NCBI GenBank assembly: GCA_903883645.1
Contig: CAISBR010000193.1
Span: 1 to 64,000 of the forward strand
DNA length: 64,000 nucleotides
Direction: 5' to 3'
Source of the DNA: an uncultured Myxococcales bacterium
GTDB lineage: Bacteria > Myxococcota_A > UBA9042
The position numbers were made by a program, and so were the translations under genes. Under the pieces are notes generated by a model that saw only the letters and a list, made by a program, of their open reading frames with translations, made no database searches and had not been told where the DNA came from. Of the stretch, positions 42,899 through 51,873 are shown in pieces; the stretch's first letter is position 1; each line of letters starts with the position of its first letter.

Positions 42899-43737
42899 GG
42901 CAAACCGTGTTACCCCAACTCGCCGATGTCGAGGCCGTGTGCGACGCCGCTTGCGCGCTGGTGCGCGAGTTGCTGACCCAGCCGCTCGACAGCCGCAACA
43001 AGGCCGACCAGTCGCCGGTCACGGCCATCGATCTCGCCATCGACGCTTTCTTGCATCAAAAGCTGCGGCCGCTGATGCCTAGCGCCGGTTGGCTTTCGGA
43101 AGAGACTGCCGACCAGCCCGATCGCTTAGACAATCCGTGGCTGTGGGTGGTCGACCCGATCGACGGCACGCGCTCGCTGATCGCCGGCAAGCCCGAGTTC
43201 TGCGTGTCGATCGCCTTAGTAAACAGCGGCATCGGCCCTATGCTGGGCGTCATCGGCAACCCCAGCACGGCTGAACGTTGGAGCGCCGAGCGCGGCCACG
43301 GCGCCCGCAATCAGCTTGGGCAGTTGCTGCGGGTGCGCGAGGCAATACCTAATGATTACATTGATCTGCTCGTATCACGCTCCGACGCTCGCCTGGGGCT
43401 GTGGGACGATGTGGCCGGGAACGGCGCGTTTCGCCGCGTGGGCAGTCTAGCCTACAAGATGGCGCTGGTAGCCGCCGGCCAGTGCGATGGCCACGCCACG
43501 CCCACCCCTCGCAGCGAATGGGACGCGGCGGCGGGCGACCTGCTCATTTCCGAAGCGGGTGGCATGACGGCCGACGCCCACGGCCGGCCATTGCGCTTTA
43601 ACCAACCCAGACCGCAGTTTGACGGCTTTGTCGTGGCCAGCCGCGCCGCTTTTCCAACCGTGCTCGAGTTGGCGCGGTCCGCCAGCCGGCGTTGGCAGCA
43701 ACTCGCGCAAGTCGCACCCGGTGCGCGCAGACCATGA
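42895..43737 (+). CDS. Inositol monophosphatase/CysQ-like phosphatase
   Basis: 280 residues from GTG 42895, overlapping glpD as GTGA. The family uses metal ions (Mg2+, lithium-sensitive) to remove a phosphate from inositol phosphates, 3'-phosphoadenosine 5'-phosphate, fructose-1,6-bisphosphate or similar. Visible: the metal-binding acidic site SEETADQ, VVDPIDGTRSLIAG (the DPIDGT signature) and EWDAAAGDLLISEAGG (second signature WDxAAG). All catalytic acids are present. Coupling to glpD could point to a sugar-phosphate or histidinol-like substrate, but this is not decidable from sequence. The stop overlaps an ATG (43734) that could be an alternative start for the next small gene. Confidence 0.88.
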   Translation: MRQTVLPQLADVEAVCDAACALVRELLTQPLDSRNKADQSPVTAIDLAIDAFLHQKLRPLMPSAGWLSEETADQPDRLDNPWLWVVDPIDGTRSLIAGKPEFCVSIALVNSGIGPMLGVIGNPSTAERWSAERGHGARNQLGQLLRVREAIPNDYIDLLVSRSDARLGLWDDVAGNGAFRRVGSLAYKMALVAAGQCDGHATPTPRSEWDAAAGDLLISEAGGMTADAHGRPLRFNQPRPQFDGFVVASRAAFPTVLELARSASRRWQQLAQVAPGARRP

Positions 43738-43775
43738 CCGCTTGCGCCGCAGGCTGGGTGTGGTTCAATGGGTCC

Positions 43776-44009
43776 ATGCGCGTTCGCCTAGCTCGTAGCT
43801 TTATCGCCGTTGCCGCCGCACCGCTCGCACTGTTTAGCGCGGGTTGCGACCGGTCGTGCGCGCGTCTAGCCGAACAACTGTGCGAACAGGCCAGCATGAG
43901 CAACGCCAAAAACGCCGACGAAATCTGCGAAACATGGCGCACCCGCGTCTCGCGCGTCTCGCCCACTACCTGCCAGGGCGCCCTACGCCGCCTCGGCCAG
44001 CAGCGGTGA
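43776..44009 (+). CDS. Small Cys-rich lipoprotein
   Basis: 77 residues from ATG 43776. The signal peptide (VRLARSFIAVAAAPLALF) ends in a lipobox SAGC. The mature part of about 53 residues contains four further Cys (DRSCARLAEQLCEQA, ADEICETWRTR and TTCQGALRRL), which could form two disulfides around helices. An upstream in-frame ATG at 43734 would overlap the phosphatase stop as ATGA and gives a longer N-terminus; the choice here favours the signal peptide. It ends four bases before the CPBP protease gene. Function unknown. Confidence 0.6.
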   Translation: MRVRLARSFIAVAAAPLALFSAGCDRSCARLAEQLCEQASMSNAKNADEICETWRTRVSRVSPTTCQGALRRLGQQR

Positions 44010-44013
44010 CAGC

Positions 44014-45534
44014 GTGAGCGACTCAAACCACCGTTCGCCACTGCTAATTCACGACGAAGGCCAGCCCGTCGCTCGCTTAAGGTTGCCGGGGCCGCGCGCC
44101 CTGTGGTGGCTGATTTGCTGCGCCCTGATCGGCAGCTCGGTCGCCATGTCGGTCGGTACACGCGCGACGCCCGACCAAGAGCGGCAGTCCGTCCGCTTTG
44201 CGGTGCGTCTGTCGTCGCTCAGTTGGCGGCTAATGCGGTGGTCTGGGCTCGATACGGCCAAGGCCAAGTCGAGCGAATCCGCGGCCAGGGTCGCGCAACA
44301 GGCCTCGTCGATTGCAGATATGCGCACTGCCGAGGCGCTCGAGTTGTTTCGCCTCGCGACCGAGACCGATGGCGCGGCAGCCAGCCAGCCCCTTGCCGAA
44401 GAGGTGATGGCGCACTTGCTTAGCACCGAGCAAGACGCCCTGGCGCGGCAGCTGGCACCGCAAATTCACAAACCTTCGCAAGACTTGCAGACCATCATGG
44501 TGCTGCTCGCGGAGCCGGCGACGGCGGCGACCTTGGCGGCTGAGCTCGCTGGCCAACAGCCCTCGTTTGGCCGCGGCTGGAGCAGTTGGACCCGCGACCG
44601 CCTGCGCCTGCGCCTGTTTGGCCTACCGGGTGCCGGCGGGGCATCGACGCTCGCGGGCGAGATGATCGAAAACGATCGCTCGGTGGCCGCCACCACGCTG
44701 ACCCTTGTCTACCTCGCTGGTTTGGCTAGCTTATGGGGTGTTTCAATTTGGCTATCGTCGTGGCTGCGGGCCGCGGTGCAAGCGTCGCGCGGTCTGCCGC
44801 GTTGGGAGTGGCTGCGCCGTCGCTACCCGGGCCTGCCCAACGACAATCCGTATGCCTCGGACCTGTTGGTGCCGTGGTTGGCCCTTGGCGGCTGGATCGC
44901 GGTGCAGTTCGCAATGGCGCCCCTGTTGGCCCTGCCGGGGTTGCCGGCGAACTCGCCCTTCGGCTTGCTGATGGGGGCGATGGTCGGCCTGGCCGCGGCA
45001 CAATGGGCCGTAACCTATCTATCGCCCACGCGAATCCCCCTGTTGAATGCGGCGCGACTCGGCGGCGATCCGGCGATTCCGCTGGGGCGCGCCAGTACGG
45101 CGGCCTTGCGTGCCCTTGCCGCCCTGTTGCCTGCGATGGTGGTCGCTTCGCTGCTGACCGCGCTTTTCGCAAGCGATGGCGGCCACATGCACCCTGTCGC
45201 CGGCCTGCTACTGGGCAAGGCGGACCCCGTGACGCTGTCGGTGGTGGGCCTAGCCGCGGTCGTGGTGGCGCCCATCGGCGAAGAACTGCTGTTTCGCGGC
45301 TTGATCTATCGGCAGTTGCGCCAGCGGCTGGGTGGTCGTTCGGCGCTGTGGATCTCGGCGGTCGTGTTCGCCGCCATGCACGGCTCGCCCGGCCAGATGC
45401 TGCCGTATGTCGTCCTCGGCCTAGCCTTCGCCCTCGTCTACGAGTGGGTCGGCTCGCTGTGGGCCAGCATCATCGTCCATAGCCTTTGGAATCTGGGCAC
45501 CTTTGTGGTGCTGGTCTGCGCGACCCTGTCGTAG
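44014..45534 (+). CDS. CPBP-family intramembrane metalloprotease
   Basis: 506 residues from GTG 44014. After one N-terminal transmembrane segment comes a helical soluble region of about 150 residues, then about eight transmembrane segments. The C-terminal ABI/CPBP domain shows the signature APIGEELLFRGLIYRQL (motif EExxxR), a second motif with His (FAAMHGSPGQ) and a third (IVHSLWN). These are the metal-binding and catalytic motifs of the CAAX/Rce1-related proteases found in bacteria. Substrate is unknown; such proteases act in bacteriocin immunity, membrane protein processing or signalling. The long N-terminal domain is an addition beyond the usual CPBP core. Confidence 0.85.
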   Translation: MSDSNHRSPLLIHDEGQPVARLRLPGPRALWWLICCALIGSSVAMSVGTRATPDQERQSVRFAVRLSSLSWRLMRWSGLDTAKAKSSESAARVAQQASSIADMRTAEALELFRLATETDGAAASQPLAEEVMAHLLSTEQDALARQLAPQIHKPSQDLQTIMVLLAEPATAATLAAELAGQQPSFGRGWSSWTRDRLRLRLFGLPGAGGASTLAGEMIENDRSVAATTLTLVYLAGLASLWGVSIWLSSWLRAAVQASRGLPRWEWLRRRYPGLPNDNPYASDLLVPWLALGGWIAVQFAMAPLLALPGLPANSPFGLLMGAMVGLAAAQWAVTYLSPTRIPLLNAARLGGDPAIPLGRASTAALRALAALLPAMVVASLLTALFASDGGHMHPVAGLLLGKADPVTLSVVGLAAVVVAPIGEELLFRGLIYRQLRQRLGGRSALWISAVVFAAMHGSPGQMLPYVVLGLAFALVYEWVGSLWASIIVHSLWNLGTFVVLVCATLS

Positions 45535-45684
45535 ATCGGCAGGCGCAGCCAGGTCGCGGTGAGCCCAGTCAGCGACGCCAAGTGCCTGCCCTGGCAACGA
45601 CATTGCGGTCTATTCCTGGGCGCTTGATTCTGCTACGCTCCATACGGCGCTAATTTTTCTTGCTGCGCCTGTCCGGAGCCGCCC

Positions 45685-48600
45685 ATGCGCGTGTTGCGAT
45701 CTATTGTGCCCTATGTCTCTGTTTTCGCCACCTTGGCCTGGCTGAGCGCGTGCAGCGACAGCAATTCAAGCGGTAGCGGAAGCAAAGCCGACCCCGCCGC
45801 GGCAACGGGCCTAGCCTCCGGCCAGTTCAATACCTTCACCGACATCGATACCAGCTTGTCGGAGACCAAGGTCGCCGCCGGCACCGACGTCAAGGTCACT
45901 TGCACCGCCACACCGGGCTCGGTGGTGGTACCCAAGCCCACCTTCTCGCTGCTCCCGGCCGACGGCATCAGCTTTACGGGCGACACGATCAAGACCAGCA
46001 AAGCCGGCTCGTACACCGTGGCCTGCACGCTGGCGAACAGCCACAAGCTCGTCGACACGACTCCGGTCATTTTGACAGTTGTGGCCGGTCCCGCCAAAGA
46101 GATAACGGCGACGGTCAATCCCGCCAAGGTCGCCGCCGGTGCCACCGCGCAAGTCACGTGCAGCGGCAAAGACGCGTTTGGCAACGTGCTGGGCAAAGAT
46201 GACCAGCAGTTCAGCGCGGTTACTACGCCTCCTGAGCTGGGCGCAGTCGATGCCGCGTTGGTCGTGACCGGCAAGAAGGCGGGCAAAGGCGATGTGCGCT
46301 GCCAAGTGCCGAATATGCCCTCGGATACCAACGTAGTTCCCGCCAACTTCGAGGTTATTGCCGGCAAGCCCACCAAGACGGTGGCCACGGTGAACCCCGG
46401 CGAGATCACCGCCGGCGATTCGGGCGCAAGCGTGACCTGCGAGGCCCAAGACGCCTACGGCAACAAGGTCGATACCAGCGATTTTACGATTGATCCGCCA
46501 GTTGGCACCAGCTTGCAGGGCAGCAAAGTCGTCAGCACCAAGGCCGGCAGCTACGACATCAAGTGCGGCCTCGCCGGCGTGACAGACAATACGGCCGCAA
46601 AATTGACTGTAAAGGCCGCAGCTTCGGTGGCATGGTCGCTTGGCATCTCGCCCGACAAGAAGATTTACGCCCAGGGCGACACGGTCAAGACGATGGCCAA
46701 CGAAGAGGACCAATACGGCAACGTGACGCCAGTGTGGGTCAAGAGCGGCGTCGCCGTCGATCCCCCCAGCGCGGTGACCGTCAATGGCGGTGGCGCGAGC
46801 TACGATCTGAATCAAGACGGCAATGTCACCTTTACGTACACCCACCCCGCGCTCAAGACCAAGGCCGGCAGCGCACAAGATAGCAAAACTATTAAGGTTG
46901 ACTCGACCGGACCGCTCGTCTACTTCAGCAGCCCCAAGCGCGGCGAGACCCGCGACGGCGACGCCAACGTGGCCATCAAGGGCACCGCAGCAGACGAGAT
47001 GAGTGCATTCAAGTCCCTGACTATCAACAAGAATGCCGTGATCGTGGCCAAAGACGGCAGCTTTTCGCTCACCCAAGTGAGCAAGCCGGGCATGAACCCG
47101 ATTGTGTGGGAAGCCGAAGACGAATGGGGCAACAAGTCGAACGGCGTGCAGACCTGGTACTACTCGACCAAGTGGTACCCGAACGACACCACCAAGCCCG
47201 AAGACGCGCGCGTCACCTCAGGAATCGGCTTTTGGATGGCGCAGTCGACCGTCGACGCCGGCCCGCCGCACAACCACACCACGCCCAAGGACTTGGCCTC
47301 GGTGGCCGAGATCATCATCGGCACGCTCGACCTGAAGTCGCTGCTCGGCGCGGCCGCGTTCCCCATCAACCAGGGCATCTCGGGCATCTTTACCATCAAG
47401 GACATCGCCATCAAAAGCGTGACCTTTGGCGACAAGACCAAGAACGACGGCTACCCCGAATTCAGCTTCACCATCATCAAGGGCGGCCTGCACATCGCGG
47501 CCAAGATCTACAATCTAAACGTGCTTTTGCAGCTCAATGTCGACACTTTTGGCGCGAGCGGCTGGCAAGAGTTCGTCGCGACGAGCGACTGGATTACCTT
47601 TGAGAGCGACCTGATGATGTCGCTCGACCCGGTGACCAAGAAGCCTTTGACTTCGCTGGCGAATACCAAGATCAAGATGCAGTCGTTCGTGATCAAGCTG
47701 GGCGGCAACAGCCTGCCCAAGCCGCTCGACACGCTGGTCTCGGGGGCCATTAACCTGCTGATAGACACGGTAAATCAGTGGGTTGGCAGCACGCTGACCG
47801 GCCTGATCGAGGGCATTCTGCAAGACCAGATTCAGCAGCAGCTGGGTGGCGCGCTCGGCAGTGCGTTCCAGGCCTTGGCTATCAACACCAAGCTGCCTAT
47901 GAAGCCGTTCATCGGCACCGGCGAGTCCGTTGATCTTGCGTTGAATTCGGCACTTGGCCTGCTCGACTTCAAGGCGGCTGAGGGCATCTTGGTCGGCCTC
48001 GACGCGTCGATGACGGCACCCAAGAAGGTCGAGCACGCGGTGCTGGGCTCGTTTGGCCGGGCGGCGTGCCTGCAGTCGGGCGCCAAGGATGTGTTCAATC
48101 CGGCGCTGAAGTACGCGCTCGAAGTGGGCTTGGCCGATGATTTTGTGAACGAATTGCTGCACGCGCTGTGGAATGGCGGGCTGCTGCAGCTCAAGATTGG
48201 CGCGGCCGACTTGGGCAGCGTAGACCTGAGCTCGTACGGCATCAAAGACCTAAGTGTTGACACGGACTTCTGGCTGCAGCCGGTAGTGAACACCTGTGTC
48301 GCGGCGAACGGCCAGCTCGAGCTGCAAGTGGGCGACCTAGGCGTGCACGCCAAGCTGACGATGGGTGGTAAGCCCGTGGATGTGTACATGTTTGCTTCGC
48401 TGTCGGCCACTGCAGAGCTGTCGGCTGTGGCAGACCCGGCCACCGGTGGCAAGAAGATCGGCTTTGCGCTGAAGGCCGTCGACTTCCTCGAGCTCGAGGT
48501 CACGCAGATCAATGCCGAAGCCAAGGGCCTGAAGAACCTGTTTGGTACGCTGATTAAGACCGTGCTGGTGCCCAAGCTTCTGGGCAGTCTGGGCAGTGGT

Positions 48601-48738
48601 CTCGGCTCATTCCCGCTGCCTGAGCTCGACCTGTCGGCGCTGTCGCCCGCGATTCCGGCCGGCACCAAGCTGGCGATCGATGTGCAGCAGATCGACAACA
48701 CCGGCGGCTACACCTACCTGCGCGGTAAGGTGAAGTAA
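45685..48738 (+). CDS. Large lipoprotein with Ig-like repeats and possible lipid-binding C-terminus
   Basis: 1017 residues from ATG 45685, GGAG upstream. The signal peptide ends in a lipobox (ATLAWLSAC). The N-terminal half has three or four Ig-like domains of about 90 residues that share motifs such as ATVNPAKVAAGATAQVTCSG and ATVNPGEITAGDSGASVTCE, each with a paired Cys, followed by a bacterial Ig-like segment (VDSTGPLVYFSSPKRGE). The C-terminal half (from about 540) has the alternating pattern VKSVTFGDKT...GGLHIAAKIYNLNVLLQL and an amphipathic helix AINLLIDTVNQWVGSTLTG, reminiscent of TULIP/BPI-type lipid-binding proteins. The last point is a pattern match only. Expected to be displayed on the outer membrane. 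Confidence 0.7.
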   Translation: MRVLRSIVPYVSVFATLAWLSACSDSNSSGSGSKADPAAATGLASGQFNTFTDIDTSLSETKVAAGTDVKVTCTATPGSVVVPKPTFSLLPADGISFTGDTIKTSKAGSYTVACTLANSHKLVDTTPVILTVVAGPAKEITATVNPAKVAAGATAQVTCSGKDAFGNVLGKDDQQFSAVTTPPELGAVDAALVVTGKKAGKGDVRCQVPNMPSDTNVVPANFEVIAGKPTKTVATVNPGEITAGDSGASVTCEAQDAYGNKVDTSDFTIDPPVGTSLQGSKVVSTKAGSYDIKCGLAGVTDNTAAKLTVKAAASVAWSLGISPDKKIYAQGDTVKTMANEEDQYGNVTPVWVKSGVAVDPPSAVTVNGGGASYDLNQDGNVTFTYTHPALKTKAGSAQDSKTIKVDSTGPLVYFSSPKRGETRDGDANVAIKGTAADEMSAFKSLTINKNAVIVAKDGSFSLTQVSKPGMNPIVWEAEDEWGNKSNGVQTWYYSTKWYPNDTTKPEDARVTSGIGFWMAQSTVDAGPPHNHTTPKDLASVAEIIIGTLDLKSLLGAAAFPINQGISGIFTIKDIAIKSVTFGDKTKNDGYPEFSFTIIKGGLHIAAKIYNLNVLLQLNVDTFGASGWQEFVATSDWITFESDLMMSLDPVTKKPLTSLANTKIKMQSFVIKLGGNSLPKPLDTLVSGAINLLIDTVNQWVGSTLTGLIEGILQDQIQQQLGGALGSAFQALAINTKLPMKPFIGTGESVDLALNSALGLLDFKAAEGILVGLDASMTAPKKVEHAVLGSFGRAACLQSGAKDVFNPALKYALEVGLADDFVNELLHALWNGGLLQLKIGAADLGSVDLSSYGIKDLSVDTDFWLQPVVNTCVAANGQLELQVGDLGVHAKLTMGGKPVDVYMFASLSATAELSAVADPATGGKKIGFALKAVDFLELEVTQINAEAKGLKNLFGTLIKTVLVPKLLGSLGSGLGSFPLPELDLSALSPAIPAGTKLAIDVQQIDNTGGYTYLRGKVK

Positions 48739-48926
48739 GCGAGCACGTTAGCAGCGCTTTCTGCCCCATGTGCCGCACAGTGGCCCGGCAACTCTGCTGT
48801 GGTACGCCGTGGTGGTGAATTGGTGGCGAATCAGCGTTGCGAAGTGGCGACCGCCGCGCTAGGGTGCAGACCGGTCGCCTATCGACCCCATTCCAACTTC
48901 GCGGCCGGGCCGCACCAGGTGATTGC

Positions 48927-50873
48927 ATGCGCTCTCTCTCTAAAAACGCTGCCTTGCGGGCGTTGACGGTGCCCGCCGCGCTGGCGGCCCTGTGCTGCGC
49001 TCCACTCGGTTGCTCGTCGTCGAGCACGACCCCTAGCGGCGGCACCACGGTCACCACCGATGCGTCGAGCGATCTTGGCAGCAAGACCGACACGACCACC
49101 GTGGCTGTAACGCCGGTCATCAATTTGACGGTCGACTCGAGCCGCGATGGCGTGGCCAAGGCCGGCGACAAAGACGACGAGGACTTCGAGACGGTGTTCG
49201 ACGCCACCCACGGCGCGTCGTTCTTGCCGAACTTGGACGACGACGACAGCAACAGGATCGAAGACTTCTACGACGAGACCATCCCCAATGACAAGGCCGC
49301 GGAAGACTTGGCACCCTTGCTGGTGCAGGCATGGAAGGATGTGCCCGAGGGTGCGACCGCCAAGCTGACCGTCGAACCGTCGGACAAAGCGCGTATTTGG
49401 GCCAAGTTCAGCGACGGCACGTGGGGCTGGCTGGCTGGCGCGCAGGGCGTGTGCGACGGCTCCGCCGAGTGCAATGGCGTGGGCGAAGTCGCCTTCCCCA
49501 TCGACCTGCTCAAGAGCGGCGCCGAACTCGGCCTCGAAGGTCGGCAGTTCCGCATGTCGGCCTCGACCAAAGACACCGATCCGCTGTTCTGGGACGGCCA
49601 AGTCACGGTTACTCTTACGGTATACGACAAAAACGGCCTACCCTACTCGACCGCCGCTGGCACCGATAAGGGTACCGACAAGGTGGTCTTGCGCGTGGCG
49701 CCGTGGCTGCAGAACGGCAACCTTTCTGAATTCGACAACTTCAAGTCGATGAGCTTTAGCGGCAAGGGCAACTCGGCGGCCTTCAACACCGACCTCGTCG
49801 CGGCCAAGAAGGCCATCGGCGACAAGGTAAGCTACGATACCTACACTTATTATATCGATCGCTGGACCCAAGACTGGTACCAGACCGGCACAGTGCAGAT
49901 TCCCGGCCCCGGCGGCACCGTGCGCGGCGCTCGGGTCTACAACGCCCGCCCGTTCGCCAACAACGGCGCACCCAAAATGCCGATCGTCGTGTTGAAAGAC
50001 AAGTTCTTGGGCCCCGACAAGATCGCGTTAAAGGTCTACTGGAAAGACAACTCGGGCTCATCGTTTGACTCGCACGGCAACCACGACTTGCTGCCAGGCT
50101 ACACCAACGGCACGGCGAGCTATCCGCTGGGTCGCATCCTGACCGGCTCCGGCATTCTTCCTGAAACCATGGACTTCTACGCCGCTCAGCGCGTGCAAGC
50201 GCCTGTGGTGGTGGTCAACACGACTTGGCTCGCTGTCGGTCACTGCGACGAGATCTTGAGCTATGTGCCCGCCAAGACGCCCCGCGGATGGAAGCTGCTG
50301 TATGGCAACGACAAAATGGCGATCGAGATGTTCACCCAGCTGCAGAAAGACGGCAATGGCGCGGTCGAGCTTTTCGCCGGGCGCACGGTCTATCGTGGCG
50401 ATGCGCAAATGAAGACCCAGCCGACGATCGACACGGTCATGGCGGATGCCGACCTGATCCAGTCGTCGCAGGCGGCGCACGTCAAGACCGACGCGGCGGT
50501 CGAGCTGGTCAAAGGCGAGCTTGGACTGACCGAGGACGAGCTGGTGCCGATTCCGTTCTTGACCGAGGACCTTAGCACCAACGAGATGATTGCTTGGCAG
50601 CCCGGCACGGTGAATTCGCTGGTGATGTACGATCACATTATGGTGCCGAATACGTACGGACCGATTGTGGGCGGCGCCGATGTGTTCGCCAAAGACCTGC
50701 AAGACCGCCTAGGAACCGACAAGCTGGGCCTGGGTAGCGACGGCAAGGGCATGAAAGTGCACCTGATCGACGATTGGTACGGCTACCACCTGAACATGGG
50801 CGAAGTCCACTGCGGCACCAACCCCGAGCAGCCGCCGTCAGCCAAGCTGGCGTGGTGGAAGATCGTTCATTAA
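48927..50873 (+). CDS. Peptidyl-arginine deiminase lipoprotein
   Basis: 648 residues from ATG 48927, with CAGGTG upstream; the frame opens earlier at 48837. A signal peptide with lipobox (AALCCAPLGC, Cys29) marks an exported lipoprotein. The C-terminal half matches vertebrate-type PAD: DRWTQD with Asp318 or Asp316 at the active-site position, WLAVGHCDEILSYVP with His439 and Asp441, and HLNMGEVHCGTNPEQPP with the nucleophile Cys629. These correspond to Asp350, His471, Asp473 and Cys645 of human PAD4. The enzyme would hydrolyse protein arginine to citrulline with release of ammonia. Vertebrate PADs need calcium; acidic stretches in the N-terminal half (DDEDFETVF, DDDDSNRIEDFYDET) would suit. 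It is distinct from the Porphyromonas PPAD type. Confidence 0.85.
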   Translation: MRSLSKNAALRALTVPAALAALCCAPLGCSSSSTTPSGGTTVTTDASSDLGSKTDTTTVAVTPVINLTVDSSRDGVAKAGDKDDEDFETVFDATHGASFLPNLDDDDSNRIEDFYDETIPNDKAAEDLAPLLVQAWKDVPEGATAKLTVEPSDKARIWAKFSDGTWGWLAGAQGVCDGSAECNGVGEVAFPIDLLKSGAELGLEGRQFRMSASTKDTDPLFWDGQVTVTLTVYDKNGLPYSTAAGTDKGTDKVVLRVAPWLQNGNLSEFDNFKSMSFSGKGNSAAFNTDLVAAKKAIGDKVSYDTYTYYIDRWTQDWYQTGTVQIPGPGGTVRGARVYNARPFANNGAPKMPIVVLKDKFLGPDKIALKVYWKDNSGSSFDSHGNHDLLPGYTNGTASYPLGRILTGSGILPETMDFYAAQRVQAPVVVVNTTWLAVGHCDEILSYVPAKTPRGWKLLYGNDKMAIEMFTQLQKDGNGAVELFAGRTVYRGDAQMKTQPTIDTVMADADLIQSSQAAHVKTDAAVELVKGELGLTEDELVPIPFLTEDLSTNEMIAWQPGTVNSLVMYDHIMVPNTYGPIVGGADVFAKDLQDRLGTDKLGLGSDGKGMKVHLIDDWYGYHLNMGEVHCGTNPEQPPSAKLAWWKIVH

Positions 50874-50901
50874 TCGAGTGCCCCAAAGAACTGGAGGAAA
50901 C

Positions 50902-51858
50902 ATGAATACTTTTGCGATGAAGATGGGTGCACTTGCGCTGGGCAGCTTGCTCGCGAGCAGTGCCTTTGCCGCCCAAACGGGTGGTCTGTTGCTCAAGCCG
51001 GAACAGCTGTCGGCGGCGACGCGGGCGGGCCTGCTGAGCGCGGTAACGGCAGAAAAAGCCAAGCATCCTGAGCGGTTTGAAGCCGTGGCTGCGGTCAAGG
51101 GCTGCACGACCGAAGGCTATGCGGGCAAGCGCAACCCCAAGCCGCAGTGCATGACGGAGCTGCGCGACCTGGGCCGCGAGCACACGCTGGCGCTGCTGAG
51201 CGGCCTGGTGTTTGAAGCGCCGCACACGCGCGACGGTCATGTGCCGTACGCATCGGCGGCAGAGCAGCAGGCGTACACCAAGGCGGCCATCGAGGCGGTG
51301 GGTCGCTTCCGCCAAGCCGAGACCGCGCAGGTCATGTATGCCGGCCTTATGCAAGGCAATTCGGCGTTCTGGCAGTCGGAGGCGAATGCCCTGGGCCGGC
51401 TGGGCAGCGATACGGAAACGCACGCGCTGGTCGACCTGGCTGGCACGGACAACCCGCGTCAGGCGGCCGCAGTGAGCGGTCTAGGCGAGTGCAAGCGGCC
51501 TGAAGCAGCCGTAGCCCTGGCGAGCTTGCTGGCAAAGCACCCGCAAGGGCAGCAGCTGGCGGGCGTGGCCGATGCGATGGGCCGTGTGGCGTCGGCGTGG
51601 GCGTGGCAGGCGATGGGGCCGAGCAAGGCTGCGATGGCGCTGGATGTGCGCATGACCGTGGCCAAGGCTGCCGTGGGGGCGCTGGCAACGTACAGCGATG
51701 CGGATGCCCTAGAGCAGGTGCGGCAGTCGCTGTGGATGGCCGAGCACCCCGACACGGTGACAATGCTGCAAAGCGCCGCCCATGCCGGCAATGCCGAAGT
51801 GCGCGCACGCCTTGAGGCTTTGGCGCGACGTTACCAGATCTACCTGAATCGGCGCTAG
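50902..51858 (+). CDS. Secreted HEAT-repeat-like helical protein
   Basis: 318 residues from ATG 50902, which has a strong GGAGGA site. A signal peptide (MGALALGSLLASSAFA) is followed by helical repeats with the HEAT/PBS-lyase look, for example QSEANALGRLGSDTETHALVDLAGTDNPRQA and MTVAKAAVGALATYSDADALEQVRQSL. The mature N-terminus carries two Cys (GCTTEGYAGKRNPKPQC). HEAT repeats bind proteins, so a periplasmic scaffold or chaperone-like role is possible. It follows the PAD gene by 28 bases and may be co-transcribed with it; a functional link to citrullination is unproven. Confidence 0.7.
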   Translation: MNTFAMKMGALALGSLLASSAFAAQTGGLLLKPEQLSAATRAGLLSAVTAEKAKHPERFEAVAAVKGCTTEGYAGKRNPKPQCMTELRDLGREHTLALLSGLVFEAPHTRDGHVPYASAAEQQAYTKAAIEAVGRFRQAETAQVMYAGLMQGNSAFWQSEANALGRLGSDTETHALVDLAGTDNPRQAAAVSGLGECKRPEAAVALASLLAKHPQGQQLAGVADAMGRVASAWAWQAMGPSKAAMALDVRMTVAKAAVGALATYSDADALEQVRQSLWMAEHPDTVTMLQSAAHAGNAEVRARLEALARRYQIYLNRR

Positions 51859-51873
51859 GCCATCCGCCCGTCC

